Of a stretch of DNA of 64,000 bases, positions 24,537-33,027 are shown piece after piece. Source of the stretch: Variovorax sp. YR216. Lineage in GTDB: Bacteria; Pseudomonadota; Gammaproteobacteria; Burkholderiales; Burkholderiaceae_C. The DNA is taken from the NCBI RefSeq assembly GCF_900107745.1, contig NZ_FNRO01000001.1, forward strand, positions 682,001-746,000, read 5' to 3'. The notes beneath the pieces are model-generated. The model saw nothing but the letters and a program-made list of their open reading frames with translations, was not told the DNA's origin and did not search any database. Numbering within the stretch: position 1 is the first letter of the stretch; every line of letters starts with the position of its first letter. A program made the position numbers and the translations under genes.

Positions 24537-26234
24537 TCACTTGCCGCCGCTCAGCGCGGGGATCTGCGTGATCTTGTTGGTCGGCGGGCCGGCGAAGGTG
24601 CTCTTGAAGCTGCCGATCGTCAGCATGTCGATCTCGAGCAGGAACGGGCCGTCGGTCGACAGGGCTTCGTCAAGACGCGCCGGCAGCTGGTCGAGGCTGG
24701 TCACGCGGGCATGCGGCAGCGCGATCGACTTGCACAGCAGGTCGTAGTCGGGCGTGTGCAGCTCGGCATAGCAGCGGCGGCCACCGTACTGCACGTCCTG
24801 GATGTTCTTGATGACGCCGTAGCTCTTGTCGTTCATGAGCACGATCACCATCGGGGCCTTTTCCTGGACCATGCAGGCGAGCTCGCCGAGGTTCAGGATG
24901 AAGCCGCCGTCGCCGGCCAGGCAGAAGGTCTTGCGGCCGGAGCCGGTGACCGCCGCGCCGATGGCTGCGCCGATCGCCATGGGCATGCCCTGGCCGATGC
25001 CGCCGCCGGTGGCGTGCACGCCTTGGCTGGGTTCAAACACCCGCAGTTCGCGGTTGCCCCAGGTGCTGTTGGAGACGGTCACGTCCCGCACCCAGTTGAA
25101 GTTGCGGCCGGCAGAAGCCTGGATCCGGCTCACGAGCTCGGCGTACGGGCCGAGGCCATCGCGCAGCGACGCGACAGCTTCGTCGTGCGCAGCGCGCAGG
25201 TCGGTCAGCAGCTTCGGATCGGCTTTGTACTTGGCGGCTTCGAGGCGATCGGCCAGGCCTTCCAGCGCGAGGGCGGAGTCGCCGCAGACGAATGCGTCGG
25301 TCGTGTAGCAACGGCCTTCGACGGCGCCGTCGGCGTCGATGCGGTAGAGCGGGCGCGGGAGCTTCAGCTCGTACTTCAGCGTTTCATTGCCGCGCAGGCG
25401 CGAACCGACGACGAGCATCGCATCGCAGGTCTGGTAGAGCGCCTCGACGGGCTTCTGGATGTTGTAGGCGCCCAGCGAGCCCGGATCGTCCTCGGGCACC
25501 GTGCCACGGCCTTGCGTCGTGGTGACCACGCCGAAACCGAGCTTCTGCAGGCGCTTGATGGCCGCGCCGGCATGGCGGGCACCGCCGCCGATCCACAGCA
25601 TCGGGCGCTTGGCCTTCGCGAGGTTCGCGGCCAGTGCGTCGAGGCCGGCCTTGGACGGAACCGCGGCTTCGATGGGCAGCGGCGACAGGTCTTCGGGCAT
25701 CGCGACGAGCGCGGACTGGATGTCGATCGGGATCTCGACGCTGACCGGGCCGGTCGGCGCGGTCAGCGCGACCTGCACCGCGCGCTTGAGCGTGCCGAGC
25801 ACGTTCTCGACGCTGCGCACGCGGAAGGCAGCCTTCGAGACGGCCTTGAGCATGGTGAGCTGGTCCGGTGCCTCGTGGATGTACGACATGCCCTTGTCGA
25901 TGTAGGGCGTCTCGATCTGGCCGGTGATGTGCAGGACCGGCGCGCCGGCGGTCAGCGCCTCGACCATGCTGCCGGCGATGTTGCCTGCGGCCGGGCCGGT
26001 GCTGGTGATCGCCACGCCGAGGCTGGCGGTCGAGCGCGCATAGGCGTCAGCCATGTTGCCCGCACCCGCTTCGCCGCGCGCCGAGATGAACCGGACCGCG
26101 CCGCGCTGGGCGAAGGCGTCCAGGATCGGCATGTTGTGGATGGAGATGACGCCGAACGCAGCCTTGACGCCGCACTGTTCGAGGAAAGCCGCGACGACTG
26201 CGCCGACGGTGACGGTGTTGGTGGGGTTATGCAT
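24537..26234 (-). CDS. Thiamine-diphosphate-dependent enzyme (acetolactate synthase/benzoylformate decarboxylase-like)
   Basis: A 565-residue ThDP enzyme with the usual three domains: Pyr (1-170), a central domain (190-330) and PP (370-550). The catalytic glutamate that activates thiamine is E55 (SARGEAGAGNMADAYAR). The ThDP-Mg motif is GDGGF at 441-445 through ND at 468-469. The residue before E55 is Gly where acetolactate synthases have His, so this is unlikely to be the biosynthetic IlvB. A 2-oxoacid decarboxylase or carboligase role in the pathway is more likely. It overlaps the SDR gene upstream by eight bases. Confidence 0.9.
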   Translation of the reverse strand: MHNPTNTVTVGAVVAAFLEQCGVKAAFGVISIHNMPILDAFAQRGAVRFISARGEAGAGNMADAYARSTASLGVAITSTGPAAGNIAGSMVEALTAGAPVLHITGQIETPYIDKGMSYIHEAPDQLTMLKAVSKAAFRVRSVENVLGTLKRAVQVALTAPTGPVSVEIPIDIQSALVAMPEDLSPLPIEAAVPSKAGLDALAANLAKAKRPMLWIGGGARHAGAAIKRLQKLGFGVVTTTQGRGTVPEDDPGSLGAYNIQKPVEALYQTCDAMLVVGSRLRGNETLKYELKLPRPLYRIDADGAVEGRCYTTDAFVCGDSALALEGLADRLEAAKYKADPKLLTDLRAAHDEAVASLRDGLGPYAELVSRIQASAGRNFNWVRDVTVSNSTWGNRELRVFEPSQGVHATGGGIGQGMPMAIGAAIGAAVTGSGRKTFCLAGDGGFILNLGELACMVQEKAPMVIVLMNDKSYGVIKNIQDVQYGGRRCYAELHTPDYDLLCKSIALPHARVTSLDQLPARLDEALSTDGPFLLEIDMLTIGSFKSTFAGPPTNKITQIPALSGGK

Positions 26235-27066
26235 GGCGGGAATGGCCTCCGGAGATGTCGATGTGGGCGCCCGTCGTATAGGAAGCGAGGGGCGAAGCGA
26301 GGAAAAGGATGGCGCGCGCGGCTTCGACGGGAAGTCCGAGGCGGCCCATGGGGATGTGCTTGCTCTTGGCGAGCTGGCCGGTCCAGGTGGGCCAGTCGAG
26401 GCTCTTGTCTTCGCGCGCCTCGAAGCGGCGGCGCCATTGCCCGGACTCGATCAAGCCGATCAGGATGCCGTTGACGCGCACGCCTTGCGGCGCGAACTCG
26501 GTGGCCATCGAGCGCACGAGGTTCAGCAGACCCGCACGTGCGGCCGAGGTGGCGACCATGTGCGGCTCGGGCTGGCGCGCGAGCAGCGAGTTGGCACAGA
26601 CGATGGCCGCGTCGCCGAGCAACACGCGCTGGGCCGCGAGCTGCGGCAGGAAGGCGCGCGTGGGATTGATGACCGAGAAGAACTTCAGGTGCAGCTCTTC
26701 GGTCCACGCCGCGTCTTCGGTGTTGGCGAAGGTGCTGACGCGGCCCTGCCCCGCGTTGTTGATGAGCATCGACGCAGCGCCGAGCGCGGCGTCGCTCTCG
26801 GCCGCGAAGCTCTGCACCGATTCGGCGTCCAGCACGTCGCAGGTGCGGGCGAACAGCTCGGCCTTCGGGAACCTGGCGCGAAGGCCCGCCACCGCGCCAT
26901 CGAGGCGCTCGGCATTGCGGCCGCACAGCGCGACCGACGCGCCGCATTCGAGCAGCAGCTCGACCGTCGCAAGGCCGATGCCGGAAGACCCGCCCGTCAC
27001 GACCGCGACGCGGCCTGCGAGCGCATCGGGCGCGAAGAAGGGAGTGGAGATCGTTGGCGTGGTCAT
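26227..27066 (-). CDS. SDR-fold protein lacking the catalytic Tyr and Lys
   Basis: A 279-residue short-chain dehydrogenase/reductase-type protein. The NAD(P) motif TGGSSGIG (24-31) and NNAG (103-106) are intact, and so is S160. The YxxxK pair, expected 13 and 17 residues after that Ser, reads T173 and R177 (ATSAARAG). The enzyme either uses other residues or does not do standard hydride-transfer chemistry. It overlaps the ThDP enzyme gene by eight bases, so it is coupled in translation. Compare the second SDR in the operon, which has normal Y179 and K183. Confidence 0.86.
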   Translation of the reverse strand: MTTPTISTPFFAPDALAGRVAVVTGGSSGIGLATVELLLECGASVALCGRNAERLDGAVAGLRARFPKAELFARTCDVLDAESVQSFAAESDAALGAASMLINNAGQGRVSTFANTEDAAWTEELHLKFFSVINPTRAFLPQLAAQRVLLGDAAIVCANSLLARQPEPHMVATSAARAGLLNLVRSMATEFAPQGVRVNGILIGLIESGQWRRRFEAREDKSLDWPTWTGQLAKSKHIPMGRLGLPVEAARAILFLASPLASYTTGAHIDISGGHSRHA

Positions 27067-27073
27067 GATCGTC

Positions 27074-27931
27074 TCAAGCCCGGTCGTCGGCGCGGGTGCC
27101 GTTCCGAAGTGGAACCACCTTGGCCGACGCCGCGGGCGAATAGTTCAGGAGGCCGGAGATGGCATCGGCGGTATCGCGCACGCGCTGCACCATCTCGTCC
27201 ATGCGGTTCTCTTCGATATGGCCCGAAGTGATGGTCGCGCCCAGCGCCGCCACGATGTGGCCGCTGTGGTCGCGCACCGGGGCGGCGATGGTCGAGATGT
27301 TCGACTCGAAGAAGCCTTCGCCCAGCACGTAGCCGCGCGAGCGGTCGGCCTGGACCATGTCGAACAGCTCGGTGACCGTCTTCGGCGTGCTCGGCGAGAA
27401 GGTCTCGAGCCGCTCTTCGGGATAGAGCGCGCGCAGCTGCGGCAGGCTCAGGTCTTCCAGGAGGATGCGGCCGAGCACCGTGGCATGCGCCGGCAGGCGC
27501 GTGCCGACCGTGACCGAGCTGGCGAACGGCGTCGGCGGCGCGACCTTGGCCACGTAGACGATCGAGCGGCCGTCGCGCACCACGAGGTTGCAGGGCGTGC
27601 GCACGTCCTCGCACAGGCGCTGCAGGAGCGGCGTGCCGAGCTGCGTGAGTTCGAGCGACGCGAGGTACTCGAAGCCCAGACGCAGCACCGCGAGGCCGAG
27701 CCGGTAGTCGCGGCCGCCTTCGGTCTTCTCGAGGAAGCCCATGTTCTCGAGCGTGGTGAGCAGACGGAAGACCGTCGAGCGCGGCAGGTCGAACCGGCGC
27801 GCCAGCTCGGGTGCGGACAGCGTGCGGTTCTCGCGGCTGAATTCGCACAGCACGCGAAGGCCGCGCTCCAGCGCCGGAACGTTGTACCGGTCGGAGCCCT
27901 CTTCGATCACTTCATTGCCAGGGGTGGTCAT
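27074..27931 (-). CDS. IclR family transcriptional regulator
   Basis: A 285-residue regulator. The winged helix is at about 18-80 (LSAPELARRFDLPRSTVFRLL is the HTH). The effector-binding IclR domain spans about 95-260, with SSVTVGTRLPAHATVLGRILL and GYVLGEGFFESNISTIAAPV as its typical strands. The frame runs upstream to 28204, but the ATG at 27931 fits family length. It lies inside the operon rather than divergent from it, so it is co-transcribed with its likely targets and would set up feedback. A ring-type or dicarboxylic effector is likely by family. Confidence 0.9.
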   Translation of the reverse strand: MTTPGNEVIEEGSDRYNVPALERGLRVLCEFSRENRTLSAPELARRFDLPRSTVFRLLTTLENMGFLEKTEGGRDYRLGLAVLRLGFEYLASLELTQLGTPLLQRLCEDVRTPCNLVVRDGRSIVYVAKVAPPTPFASSVTVGTRLPAHATVLGRILLEDLSLPQLRALYPEERLETFSPSTPKTVTELFDMVQADRSRGYVLGEGFFESNISTIAAPVRDHSGHIVAALGATITSGHIEENRMDEMVQRVRDTADAISGLLNYSPAASAKVVPLRNGTRADDRA

Positions 27932-27962
27932 AAGTCTCTGGTTCTGTTGCTTGTTGTTCGGG

Positions 27963-28826
27963 TCAGGCGGCCAGCGCTTCTCGCAGCAGTGGCGCCACCA
28001 CCGCGGGCCGCTCCACGTAGCTGGCATGGCCCGCGCCGGGGAGCAGTTCGAGCGCGACGCCGCATTGCCTCGCGACTTCCTCGCAGCTCGCAGGCGTCGT
28101 GACCACGTCGAGCTCGCCGCAGGCGACGCGCACCGGCATCGCCGGCGGCAGGTCGGCCAGCAGGTCGGCGCCGCAGAGCAGCTCGACGGCCTGCCGGTAG
28201 CCACGGTCGTTCAGTCGGGCCATGTTCCAGCGCACCCATTGGCGCGCGACTTCGCTGGCGTTGTCCGACACGAGGCGGCCCGAGCGATGGGCGGCCATGC
28301 CGGCGACACCGAGCTTGTCGAGCGTATCGAGGCGCTCGGCGCGAACGCGCTGGCTGGCTTCCGTGCGCGTGCCGTAGCCGGCGGCCGGGCTGATGAGCAC
28401 CAGCCGCCGGATGCGCGCAGCCAGCGGCGAACCCGGACGAGCCGCCGAAGCCGCGGTGAGCGCGCCTAGCGAATGACCGACCAGCACGCACGATTCGATT
28501 TCCATCGCGTCGAGCAGCCCGAGCAGGCGCTCGGCATAGTCCGCCGCCTTCGGCGCGTCGGGCGTGAGCGGCGTGGAGGCGCCGTAGCCCGGCGCGTCCC
28601 AGGCGATCAGCCGTGCATCCGATTCGAGCAGCAGCGCCGTGTCGAGCCACGACGCCGCCCCCGAGCCGATGCCATGCAGGCACACCAGCGCGGGACCGGC
28701 GCCGCATTCACGCACCGAGACGACACCGCCGCGCACCGGCACGCTGCGCGCGGGAAAGCGCGCCTCGAGGCGGGCCACTTCGGCTTCGGGCAGCACGGAG
28801 ATGTCGGTCACGGCGGCGTTGCTCAT
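27963..28826 (-). CDS. Alpha/beta hydrolase
   Basis: A 287-residue alpha/beta-fold hydrolase. HG at 51-52 forms the oxyanion hole, S119 in GHSLG is the nucleophile, the Asp in GELDVV (about 233) and the His in GAGHASYVE (about 262) complete the triad. The size and layout match the meta-cleavage-product hydrolases and enol-lactone hydrolases of aromatic pathways, which suits an operon with an extradiol dioxygenase. Esterase action on an incoming ester is an alternative. It is ten bases from the cupin gene. Confidence 0.88.
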   Translation of the reverse strand: MSNAAVTDISVLPEAEVARLEARFPARSVPVRGGVVSVRECGAGPALVCLHGIGSGAASWLDTALLLESDARLIAWDAPGYGASTPLTPDAPKAADYAERLLGLLDAMEIESCVLVGHSLGALTAASAARPGSPLAARIRRLVLISPAAGYGTRTEASQRVRAERLDTLDKLGVAGMAAHRSGRLVSDNASEVARQWVRWNMARLNDRGYRQAVELLCGADLLADLPPAMPVRVACGELDVVTTPASCEEVARQCGVALELLPGAGHASYVERPAVVAPLLREALAA

Positions 28827-28835
28827 TGAGGTTCC

Positions 28836-29384
28836 TCAGCGCTTGATCTTGGCGAGGGGGTGATCGGCCGGATAGGTCGGCGTGATCGGCTTCTTGGCGC
28901 CGAGCATCACGCACATCAGCGCGTCTTCGTCGCCGACGTTGATTTCCTCGCGGTACACGCCCGGGGGAACCGACACGACGTCGCGGTCGGTCAGGACGGT
29001 CTCGTAGCGCTCGCCTTCGGGCGTGGTCAGCACCACCTTGAGCTTGCCGCGCAGGACGAAGAACACTTCTTCCACGTCGGTGTGAATGTGCGGCGGGCCT
29101 TCATGGCCGGCGGGGATCACCATCGTGGAGAAGGTGAAGTTCTCCGACGGGATGGTGTTCATGTCGGTCGAGACACCGGTGCCGCCGGTGCCGATGTAGC
29201 GCATCTGCGCACGGCGGAACTTGGGGTCGTAGTCGGCCTGGAACTTGAGGGCGTCCCAGTCGTACTTGCGCGTGGAAAAGCGCGCGACGCGGGTGGTCAT
29301 CCACGCCTCGAAGCTCGCGCCTTCGGGGCGGGCCCAGCTCGGTTGTTCGTTGTCGATGCTCTTTTGCTCGGACAGGTCGCTCAT
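28836..29384 (-). CDS. Cupin-domain protein with an incomplete second metal motif
   Basis: A 182-residue single-cupin protein. Motif 1 supplies H99, H101 and E105 (PPHIHTDVEEVFFVLRG). Motif 2, where a His four residues after P-x-G is expected, reads PPGVYREEINVG, with Arg at that place. Metal binding through three ligands is possible, as in some cupin isomerases and dioxygenases, but the usual 3-His-1-Glu set is not complete. The N-terminal 60 residues are outside the cupin core. It is in the catabolic operon between the SDR and hydrolase genes, and its reaction cannot be assigned. Confidence 0.82.
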   Translation of the reverse strand: MSDLSEQKSIDNEQPSWARPEGASFEAWMTTRVARFSTRKYDWDALKFQADYDPKFRRAQMRYIGTGGTGVSTDMNTIPSENFTFSTMVIPAGHEGPPHIHTDVEEVFFVLRGKLKVVLTTPEGERYETVLTDRDVVSVPPGVYREEINVGDEDALMCVMLGAKKPITPTYPADHPLAKIKR

Positions 29385-29407
29385 CGGGTACTCCTTTGTC
29401 GAAAAAA

Positions 29408-30226
29408 TCAGTGCATGACGAAGCCGCCGTTGACGGCCAGCAGCTGGCCCGTCACGAAGCGCGACAGGCCGGACAGGCCGAACAGCACCGCGCCGCAGAC
29501 GTCGACCGCCTGCTGCTCGCGCGGAATCGAACGGCCTTCAAGATACTTCTGGTGCCGTGCCATCGGCACGTATTCGGTGGCCTCCACCAGCGTGAGGCCC
29601 GGCGCCACGGCGTTGACCGTGATGCCATCGCCGCCCCACTCGCGGGACAGCGAGCGGGTCATGGAGATGACCGCGCCCTTGCTCGACGCGTAGGCGAGCA
29701 GGTTGGGTGCGCCCCAGAGGGCGGTGTCGGACGCGAGGTTGACGATCGCGCCGCGGCCGCTCCTGGCGAGCGCGGGTTGGCAGGCGCGGCTCATGAGCCA
29801 GGTGCCGCGCACGTTGACGTTCATCACGCGGTCCCACATGTCGATCTCGAGGGCATGGGCATCCTTGCCACCGGAGTTGGTGATCGCGGCGTTGTTGACC
29901 AGGCCGTCGAGGCCGCCGAGCAGCCGCACGGCTTCTTCGGCGCCCGCGGTGATCGATGCCGGGTCCGACAGGTCGATCGCGAGTGCATGCGCGTTGAAGC
30001 CCTCATCGCGCATGGCCTGCGCTTCGGTCTGCGCGAGGTCCGCCAGGATGTCGGCCAGCACCACGCTCGCGCCGGACTTGGCGATGCACTTGGCAAACGC
30101 CAGGCCCAGGCCGCGCGCGGCGCCGGTCACGAGCACGCGGCGGCCCTTGAGCAGGTCGGCCGGCAGTTCGGCGAGCAGCGCATTCAGGCCGGCGGGATCA
30201 ACAGTAGCGTTCACAACAGCGGTCAT
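29408..30226 (-). CDS. SDR family oxidoreductase
   Basis: A 272-residue classical short-chain dehydrogenase/reductase. The cofactor motif is TGAARGLG (34-41), NNAA is at 111-114, the Ser is in NLASD, and Y179/K183 (YASSK) complete the active site. An Asp after strand 2 (VVLADI) points to NAD rather than NADP. About 30 residues precede the Rossmann strand, slightly longer than usual. It is the first enzyme gene of the operon, after the receptor. A dihydrodiol or alcohol dehydrogenase role would fit, but this is inference. Confidence 0.9.
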   Translation of the reverse strand: MTAVVNATVDPAGLNALLAELPADLLKGRRVLVTGAARGLGLAFAKCIAKSGASVVLADILADLAQTEAQAMRDEGFNAHALAIDLSDPASITAGAEEAVRLLGGLDGLVNNAAITNSGGKDAHALEIDMWDRVMNVNVRGTWLMSRACQPALARSGRGAIVNLASDTALWGAPNLLAYASSKGAVISMTRSLSREWGGDGITVNAVAPGLTLVEATEYVPMARHQKYLEGRSIPREQQAVDVCGAVLFGLSGLSRFVTGQLLAVNGGFVMH

Positions 30227-30249
30227 AGATAAATCAGTCCTTCAGAAAT

Positions 30250-30334
30250 CCCGCGGAACCGGCTTCGCCGGGCCGCTGGGATTGCCCCCAGAGAGGGGGT
30301 GTCCGAGCCACACGAAGTGGGCGAGGCTGGGGGT
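30250..30334 (-). repeat. Dispersed intergenic repeat, copy 4 (type A)
   Basis: Reverse-strand copy with the type A head CAGCCTCGCCCACTTCGTG, a CCCCCtctctGGGGG hairpin and CCGGCgaaGCCGG. It starts six bases after the stop of the Bug receptor at 30341, in the same orientation, and fills the gap before the SDR gene. If it acts as a partial terminator it would lower expression of the operon relative to the receptor. Confidence 0.87.
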
Positions 30335-30340
30335 GAGTGT

Positions 30341-31321
30341 TCAGTCGGCCTGGATACCTTGCTCTTTGATGATCCGACCGAAGCGCGCGAAATCCGAGGC
30401 GTTGGTCTTCGCCAGCGTTTCCGGCGTGCCGCCGAGCGGCAGCGCCCCGAGCGTCTCCATGCGTGCCACCACGTCAGGCATCTTGATGATCTCGTTGAAG
30501 TGCGCGTTGAGCGTCTTCACGACTTCGGGCGGCATGCCCTTGGGGCCGAACAGGCCGTGCCAGGCGGTGACTTCCACGTCCTTGACGCCCAGTTCCTGGA
30601 AGGTGGGCACGTTCGGCGCGAGCGGCGAACGCTTCGTGTCGGCGATCGCCAGCACGTTCAGCTTGCCGCCTTGCAGGTAGGGAGCCACCGGGCCCAGCGT
30701 GATGTAGGTCAGCGGAACATGGCCACCCAGCAGGTCATTGACGGCCGGTGCGACGCCCTTGTAGGGCACATGGGCCAGCTTCAGGCCGGTGGCCTTGTTG
30801 ACCATCTCGCCGAGGATGTGCATCGGCGAGCCGCTGCCCGGACTGGCGTACGTCAGTTGCTGCGACTTGGAGGCGGCCGCGAGGTCCTTGAAGCTCTTGA
30901 TGCCGGACGCCGAGGTCGACACCAGTGCCAGCGGCAGCGTGCCGGTCTGGATGATGGGGGTGAAGCCGTTCAGCACGTCATAGCCGCCCGAGCCGGCCTT
31001 GAGGACGAGCTGCGCAATGGAGAACGTGCTCGGCGCGAACAGGAGCGTGTAGCCGTCCGCAGGCGCCTTGGAGACGATGCTGCTGCCGATGACGCCGCTG
31101 GCGCCCGGCTTGTTGTCGATCACGACGGGCTGCCCGATGCGGGTGGACAGCTTCTCGGCGTAGAGACGCGCAAGCGCATCGGTGTCGCCGCCGGCCGGAT
31201 AGGCCACCACGATGGTGATCGGCTTGGTCGGATAGCTCTGCGCCCAGAGCGGCCCGGCGCCGGTGGCGGCCGCGAGCGAGAGAGCGAGAGCGAGGGCTTG
31301 GCGACGTGTCTGCTTCATCAT
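30341..31321 (-). CDS. Bug family periplasmic substrate-binding protein
   Basis: A 326-residue Bug receptor. The signal peptide is MMKQTRRQALALALSLAAATGAG with cleavage near LWA/Q. The mature start YPTKPITIVVAYPAGGDTDALAR carries the PAGG-D ligand loop, with LTYASPGSGSPMHILGEMV and LAHVPYKGVAP later. It resembles the receptor at 7604 more than the one at 20226, judged by the motif neighbourhood. A TTG at 31333 and ATGs at 31321 and 31318 are possible starts. It is the first gene of the catabolic operon, followed by repeat copy 4. Confidence 0.9.
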   Translation of the reverse strand: MMKQTRRQALALALSLAAATGAGPLWAQSYPTKPITIVVAYPAGGDTDALARLYAEKLSTRIGQPVVIDNKPGASGVIGSSIVSKAPADGYTLLFAPSTFSIAQLVLKAGSGGYDVLNGFTPIIQTGTLPLALVSTSASGIKSFKDLAAASKSQQLTYASPGSGSPMHILGEMVNKATGLKLAHVPYKGVAPAVNDLLGGHVPLTYITLGPVAPYLQGGKLNVLAIADTKRSPLAPNVPTFQELGVKDVEVTAWHGLFGPKGMPPEVVKTLNAHFNEIIKMPDVVARMETLGALPLGGTPETLAKTNASDFARFGRIIKEQGIQAD

Positions 31322-31696
31322 GGTGGTCTGCAATCCGTACGAGGTTGAAACTGAGAACCGGCCTCCACTCCAGATGCAAATGAGCGGGTCGAAATGCCTG
31401 CCTTGCTTGCCGCCGGATTCGTTTTACTAATTAAACAATGATCTATTGGTGAAACGATGGATGAAGAATATGCCGAAAACCATCCGCAAACATAGGTAGA
31501 AACCCTATTCTTTACGTCCACTTACAGGCAATGTCACGCGCCTGACGCCGTTCGGTGGCCTCGCTTCAGCACTCGCGCGCCTGATTGCCGCCTGACTCTG
31601 GCGGCCCGGACAAACCCCGAACGCGCAGACGGCTGATCGACAGCTTGGATTCCTACGGTGGGCAGGCACGCACTAGAGCTCACTCCGGAGACACGC
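31322..31696. other. Divergent intergenic region, 375 bases
   Basis: No gene is visible. This region must hold the promoters of the large minus-strand operon and of the plus-strand MFS gene. An AT-rich block at 31420-31460 carries an imperfect inverted repeat, CGTTTTAC and GTGAAACG (7 of 8 positions) spaced by 22 bases, a plausible site for the IclR regulator. The 18 bases at 31421-31438 resemble 7520-7537 upstream of another Bug gene. CCGGAG precedes the MFS start. Confidence 0.45.
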
Positions 31697-33010
31697 ATGA
31701 CCTCAGCGACCCTGGCGCCCGGGAACACCGCGCCCCACCACGACACATCCAAGCTCGGCGCGGTGCTGCGCGTGACGAGCGGCAACTTCCTCGAACAGTT
31801 CGACTTCTTCCTGTTCGGCTTCTACGCCACCTACATCTCGAAGGCCTTCTTCCCCGCCAGCAGCGAGTTCGCGTCGCTGATGCTCACCTTCGCGGTGTTC
31901 GGCGCCGGCTTCCTCATGCGGCCGCTGGGCGCGATCGTGCTCGGCGCCTATATCGACAAGGTGGGGCGCCGCCAGGGCCTGATCGTCACGCTGGCGATCA
32001 TGGCCAGCGGCACGGTGCTGATCGCCTTCGTGCCGGGCTACGCCACGATCGGCCTCGTGGCGCCCGTGCTCGTGCTGCTCGGGCGGCTGCTGCAGGGCTT
32101 CTCGGCGGGCGCCGAGCTCGGTGGCGTGTCGGTCTACCTGTCGGAGATGGCGACGCCCGGCCGCAAGGGCTTCTACACCTCCTGGCAGTCCGCGAGCCAG
32201 CAGGTGGCGATCGTGCTGGCCGCGGCGCTGGGCTTCGCGCTCAACGAGATGCTCGATCCGGCCATGCTCTCCGCATGGGGCTGGCGCATTCCCTTCTTCG
32301 TCGGCTGCATGATCATTCCCTGCATCTTCGTCCTGCGCCGCTCGCTCCAGGAGACCGAAGCCTTCCAGGCGCGCAAGCACCACCCGAGCACGCGCGAAGT
32401 CCTCCGGTCGATGATGCGCAACTGGCGCATCGTGCTCGCCGGCATGCTGCTGGTCGCGATGACGACCACCACGTTCTATCTCATCACGGTCTACACGCCG
32501 ACCTTCGGAAAGACGGTTCTGCACCTGAGCGCGCGCGACAGCCTCATCGTGACGCTGCTCGTGGCGGTGACGAATTTCATCTGGCTGCCGATCGGCGGTG
32601 CGCTGTCGGACCGCATCGGCCGCAAGCCGCTGCTGCTCGCGGTCACGATCCTTGCCATCCTTACCGCCTACCCCGCGATGCACTGGCTCGCCGCGGCGCC
32701 GAGCTTCGGCCGGATGCTCGACGTGCTGCTGTGGTTCTCGTTCCTGTTCGGCATGTACAACGGCGCGATGGTGGTGGCCCCGACCGAGGTGATGCCGGTC
32801 GAGGTCCGCGTGGTGGGCTTTTCGCTCGCCTACAGCCTGGCCACGGCCCTTTTCGGCGGCTTCACGCCCGCGATCTCGACCTGGCTGATCGAGGCCACCG
32901 GCGACAAGGCGGCGCCGGCTTACTGGCTCAGCGTGGCCGCGGTGTGCGGCCTGGGTGCGACGCTCGCGCTCTATCGCAAGGGGCGCCGGCCCGGCGCCGC
33001 AGCCGCGTAG
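31697..33010 (+). CDS. MFS transporter of the metabolite:H+ symporter type (citrate/tricarballylate-like)
   Basis: A 437-residue inner-membrane carrier with 12 hydrophobic segments. [23 protein letters not shown] in TM1 and [12 protein letters not shown] after TM2 are MHS-family features, as in CitA/TcuC and ProP relatives. A second conserved loop, [13 protein letters not shown], follows TM8. It faces the catabolic operon across a shared promoter region, so it may import the same or a related acid. CCGGAG lies six bases upstream of the ATG. The next gene starts 17 bases after its stop. Confidence 0.9.
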   Translation: MTSATLAPGNTAPHHDTSKLGAVLRVTSGNFLEQFDFFLFGFYATYISKAFFPASSEFASLMLTFAVFGAGFLMRPLGAIVLGAYIDKVGRRQGLIVTLAIMASGTVLIAFVPGYATIGLVAPVLVLLGRLLQGFSAGAELGGVSVYLSEMATPGRKGFYTSWQSASQQVAIVLAAALGFALNEMLDPAMLSAWGWRIPFFVGCMIIPCIFVLRRSLQETEAFQARKHHPSTREVLRSMMRNWRIVLAGMLLVAMTTTTFYLITVYTPTFGKTVLHLSARDSLIVTLLVAVTNFIWLPIGGALSDRIGRKPLLLAVTILAILTAYPAMHWLAAAPSFGRMLDVLLWFSFLFGMYNGAMVVAPTEVMPVEVRVVGFSLAYSLATALFGGFTPAISTWLIEATGDKAAPAYWLSVAAVCGLGATLALYRKGRRPGAAAA

Positions 33011-33027
33011 CGCGGCAGAATCGCCGG

